Part shown: positions 31,215-33,608 of the stretch, one piece after another
Numbering within the stretch: position 1 is the first letter of the stretch
How the letters are laid out: every line of letters starts with the position of its first letter
Origin: Gemmatimonadota bacterium
GTDB taxonomy: Bacteria; Gemmatimonadota; Gemmatimonadetes; Palauibacterales; Palauibacteraceae
Assembly: GCA_023554435.1 (NCBI GenBank)
Contig: JAMJQV010000253.1
Location: 1 to 33,608, forward strand
DNA: 33,608 nt
Direction: 5' to 3'
Translations under genes and position numbers: made by a program
Notes under the pieces: generated by a model
What the model was told of the DNA's origin: nothing
The model's input: the letters and a program-made list of their open reading frames with translations, nothing else
Databases searched by the model: none

Positions 31215-32353
31215 CACTCCAGGTCCTCATGGAGACCCGGTTCGGGGACTGATGCCTCCCGGCTCTCGAGCGCATCGGTCTCAGCGGTGTCCACTTCCTG
31301 TATGACTTCCGCCTCGACAGCCCGCATCAGCGACCGATTCCACTGGACCGCATCCTCCGAAGGGCCTTGTTCAACGCCCGCCGGAGCAAGCGGCCTCCCC
31401 AGGTGGGCAAGATACTCCTCGTACTGCCCGACAGGGTCCCGACGGCCCCAGCGCTGAAACAGATCCGGGGACATCATCTGCCTTGCTTCCCGCTCGTCGT
31501 GCGTGGCGTGCCCTCCCATCCGGAAGGTCTCCGCCAGGATCATGGCGGGACCGCGACCCTCCCGGCATTCGGCAACGGCCTCGACCGCCGCCGCGTGAAC
31601 GTCGAGAACGTTGTTGCCGTCGACCCCGTGGGCAGGCATCCCGTAGGCCGCTCCCCAACCCGAGAAGTCCGCAGATCGGTGGTGCTGCGAGAGGTGGGTC
31701 CCGAGGGCCACCTGGTTGTTCTGAATGACGAAAATCACCGGCAGGCGCTGGACCGCCGCGAAATTCAAAGCCTCGTGGACTTCTCCGCTCTTGGTCGACC
31801 CGTCCCCTATCCACGTGACGGCGACTCGGTCCTCAGACCTTCGCTTAAAAGCCAGGGCGTACCCGTTTACCACCGTCGAGACCGAGCCAACCATGCTGAT
31901 TGGAGCCACGACCCCTCTCTCGAAGTCACCGAGGTGAAGATCCCGGCCACGCGTCGGAGCATCGGCGGTCCCCAGGTAGGAACGAAGGAGATCGGCCATC
32001 GGAATGCCCATCTCGGCACAGGCCCCGGCATTCCTGATCATGGGGGCCACGACATCACCACCCGGATAACGGCGAAGTGCGTGCACGACACCGACCGTCA
32101 CCGCCTCCTCTCCCGTCCCCAGCCATGCCTTCGAGATCACCCCCCGCTTGACCCATCGCTTGAGCGCGATGTCATGAAGACGAAATCGAAGCAGGCCCCG
32201 ATACAGCCCCAACAGCGCGTCATCGTCGAGCTGCTCGATGACAGACGCGCGCGCCGGCACTTCGGACAGTATCGTTCGAAAGGAGTCCAGGAGCCGGATG
32301 TCCGGCTCCCATCCCACGTACTCCGGCGGATCATACGCTGGATATCGCTTCAC
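31205..32353 (-). CDS. Thiamine-dependent dehydrogenase E1 component, alpha subunit
   Basis: Alpha chain of a pyruvate, branched-chain 2-oxoacid or acetoin dehydrogenase E1. It has 382 residues. Thiamine diphosphate motif: GDG at 183-185 followed by Asn212-Asn213, within GDGSTKSGEVHEALNFAA and VIFVIQNNQ. Other landmarks: LGTGEEAVTVG (79-89), GSVSTVVNGYALAFK and the loop RMGGHATHDEREARQM (278-293). It starts at the GTG at 32351-32353 with AAAGGG upstream. The beta subunit and E2 are not adjacent: the next gene runs the opposite way. The substrate cannot be decided; the N-terminal layout leans to the 2-oxoisovalerate type. Confidence 0.88.
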   Translation of the reverse strand: MKRYPAYDPPEYVGWEPDIRLLDSFRTILSEVPARASVIEQLDDDALLGLYRGLLRFRLHDIALKRWVKRGVISKAWLGTGEEAVTVGVVHALRRYPGGDVVAPMIRNAGACAEMGIPMADLLRSYLGTADAPTRGRDLHLGDFERGVVAPISMVGSVSTVVNGYALAFKRRSEDRVAVTWIGDGSTKSGEVHEALNFAAVQRLPVIFVIQNNQVALGTHLSQHHRSADFSGWGAAYGMPAHGVDGNNVLDVHAAAVEAVAECREGRGPAMILAETFRMGGHATHDEREARQMMSPDLFQRWGRRDPVGQYEEYLAHLGRPLAPAGVEQGPSEDAVQWNRSLMRAVEAEVIQEVDTAETDALESREASVPEPGLHEDLECYG

Positions 32354-32412
32354 TCACGGCCCTTTCTGCTCGTCACGCGAACCTGCGCTCCCCACTGGGC
32401 GCAACATGATGT

Positions 32413-32459
32413 ATTATGCTAGCCGACCTGTGAAGTGGTTGCCAGCGTTCACCGTGAAC
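32413..32459. promoter_or_regulatory. Palindrome and -10-like element in divergent gap
   Basis: The 164-nt gap between the E1-alpha gene and the membrane protein gene holds no gene. It contains GTTCAC-C-GTGAAC (32447-32459), 6-bp arms around one base, and another GTGAA half-site at 32430-32434. It also has an AT-rich spot that reads TAGCATAAT on the minus strand (32413-32421), the best -10 candidate for the E1-alpha gene, with a poor -35 (TGGCAA). A repressor site is possible but unproven. Confidence 0.25.
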
Positions 32460-32517
32460 CGTCGGGCTGAAGGCTCTCTGGGGCCAGCCCGCAAGCCACA
32501 TCCCTGGATCCGACCGA

Positions 32518-33608
32518 ATGCCCGACGCGTCATCAGCGAGCCCCGCCACGGGAATCAGGCTTCCGCCCGGTGCCGTCCGCGCCGGGATCACCGTGTTCGT
32601 GGTCGCCACGCTTCTCGGCTTCGGCGCACTGTTCCTGATCACCAACGACCTGCGCGGCAGCATCGCCGGCTTCAGTCACTTCGACATCCGTTGGGCCGTG
32701 CCTGCACTGGCTCTGGCTTCGATGGACTGGTTTGGAAGCGGTCTGAGGATCTGGTTGCTGACTCGCCCCCTGGGCATCCGTTTGCCCTTCGGTCGTTGCA
32801 TGCAGATCGGAGGCGTCTCGGCGGCCCTTGCCTACCTCACGCCATCGGGTACGGGAGGGGGGCCCGCTCTGCTCTACGGCCTGGTCAGGAGCGGCGTATC
32901 TCTTGGTCGAACCGTCGCGACCAATTTCGCCAGCGTGATCGTTAACCTGACGTTCCTGTCTCTTGCTGGCTTCGCGGCCTGGTTCTTCGGGGCAGCCGGG
33001 GCCATCGAGGACATCCGCCTGCCCGTCGCCAACATCTCAGCCGCAACCCTGTTCGAGTGGTCGGCCCTCGGCTTCGCCGGCGTCGGGCTGCTGGTCATCC
33101 TACTCGCCGTCGCACCGCGGCTTCCCCGGTTGCTTCTGCTCCGCCTGTTCGGCCGCAGCGTACGAGTCCGCAAGGTGTTGAAGGTCATGCAGGAGCTGCA
33201 CGGAAGCCTCATCATCTACGCTCGCAAGGGGAAGCTGGCACTTATACTCGCGGTGTTCGCGAATGTCTTTCAGTTCGGCTCGCGATTTGTCCTCGGTTGG
33301 GTCGTGTTGAGGGGTTTCGGCGTGGACGCCGGGTTCTGGAACGTCGTCACACTGCACATCATGCTTCAGTTCCTTCTCTACTTCATGCCCACGCCGAGTG
33401 GAAGCGGCGTCGGCGAAATGCTGGCCCCGGCTCTCATGAGTCCGTTCCTCGAGGACAGGCTGCTTGTAGCCTACACCGCAGTCTGGCGCTTCTTCCTCAA
33501 CTACCTGACCATTATGACTGGAGGCGCTTTGCTCGTTCGATGGATCGGAGTGGACGCCGCCGGAGTATCCAGTGATGGATCCGCGCCCGTCCCCGATGCT
33601 CAGCCGGG
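32518..33608 (+). CDS. LPG synthase TM / flippase-like membrane protein, 3' end cut by window edge
   Basis: Integral membrane protein of the lysylphosphatidylglycerol-synthase transmembrane (UPF0104, PF03706) family; members are often called flippase-like, but the substrate is unknown. 363 codons are visible from the ATG at 32518-32520, and the frame is open at the window end. Hydrophobic segments occur at about 20-42, 58-82, 136-160, 181-200, 238-264, 275-291 and 318-342. Family motifs: AYLTPSGTGGGPALLYGLVR (105-124) and MPTPSGSGVGE (290-300). No aminoacyltransferase domain is visible. It is divergent from the E1-alpha gene. Confidence 0.88.
   Translation, partial: MPDASSASPATGIRLPPGAVRAGITVFVVATLLGFGALFLITNDLRGSIAGFSHFDIRWAVPALALASMDWFGSGLRIWLLTRPLGIRLPFGRCMQIGGVSAALAYLTPSGTGGGPALLYGLVRSGVSLGRTVATNFASVIVNLTFLSLAGFAAWFFGAAGAIEDIRLPVANISAATLFEWSALGFAGVGLLVILLAVAPRLPRLLLLRLFGRSVRVRKVLKVMQELHGSLIIYARKGKLALILAVFANVFQFGSRFVLGWVVLRGFGVDAGFWNVVTLHIMLQFLLYFMPTPSGSGVGEMLAPALMSPFLEDRLLVAYTAVWRFFLNYLTIMTGGALLVRWIGVDAAGVSSDGSAPVPDAQP

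Noticed and set aside
32425..32450. Sigma-54-type promoter (TGGCAA...TTCAC) upstream of the E1-alpha gene
   Set aside because: The -12 GC element is missing at the required spacing, so the match to TGGCAC-N5-TTGC fails.

Overview
The window is a GC-rich (roughly 60-65% by eye) bacterial chromosome segment made almost entirely of housekeeping genes. I see no tRNA, rRNA, insertion sequence, phage gene or CRISPR array. The gene content fits a Gram-negative, non-proteobacterial organism: an LpoA-like lipoprotein, a short-form Hpf, an HPr kinase next to a mannose-type PTS, a ribosomal protein S1 with long acidic ends, and frequent GTG/TTG starts. My best guess is Gemmatimonadota or a close relative. 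This is inference from gene content and order and has not been checked by any search.

Layout. From about 29.9 kb down to position 1, 29 consecutive genes lie on the minus strand. In transcription order they are: rnz, aroA, cmk; rpsA; then an LpoA-like lipoprotein, a propionyl-CoA-type carboxyltransferase, a biotin carboxylase, a TrmA/RlmD-family RNA methyltransferase, a biotin carrier protein, the methylmalonyl-CoA mutase catalytic chain, an FmdB-type zinc ribbon, argS and purM; then ribD, ribE, ribBA, ribH and nusB; a GT4 glycosyltransferase; hpf, hprK, PTS IIA, IIB, IIC, IID, HPr and enzyme I; finally metK and ahcY (ahcY runs off the left edge). To the right of rnz are a plus-strand gene for a repeat protein with a degenerate GGDEF domain, a minus-strand E1-alpha dehydrogenase gene converging on it, and a plus-strand LPG-synthase/flippase-like membrane protein that runs off the right edge.

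The minus-strand train is unusually tight. At least ten junctions are four-base NTGA overlaps and two more read GTGATG, so translational coupling is probably widespread. I can place three plausible promoters, upstream of rnz, rpsA and metK. They share a -35 close to TTGACA and an atypical -10 of the form TA-NN-TT. rpsA is set apart by an intrinsic terminator behind it and a terminator-like hairpin with a U-rich tract in its own leader.

Functionally the window holds: methionine/SAM recycling (metK, ahcY); a PTS with all four mannose-family subunits plus EI, HPr and HPr kinase; the bacterial riboflavin pathway genes ribD, ribE, ribBA and ribH; propionyl-CoA to succinyl-CoA chemistry (carboxylase plus mutase, but without the mutase B12 subunit or an epimerase); and translation or central-metabolism genes (argS, rpsA, nusB, hpf, rnz, purM, aroA, cmk). 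The most interesting items are the 3 x 42-residue repeat protein with a dead-looking GGDEF domain, the putative attenuator in the rpsA leader, the repeat-built acidic tail of S1, and the hpf-hprK-PTS cluster, which resembles the proteobacterial rpoN-downstream operon but lacks rpoN and rapZ.
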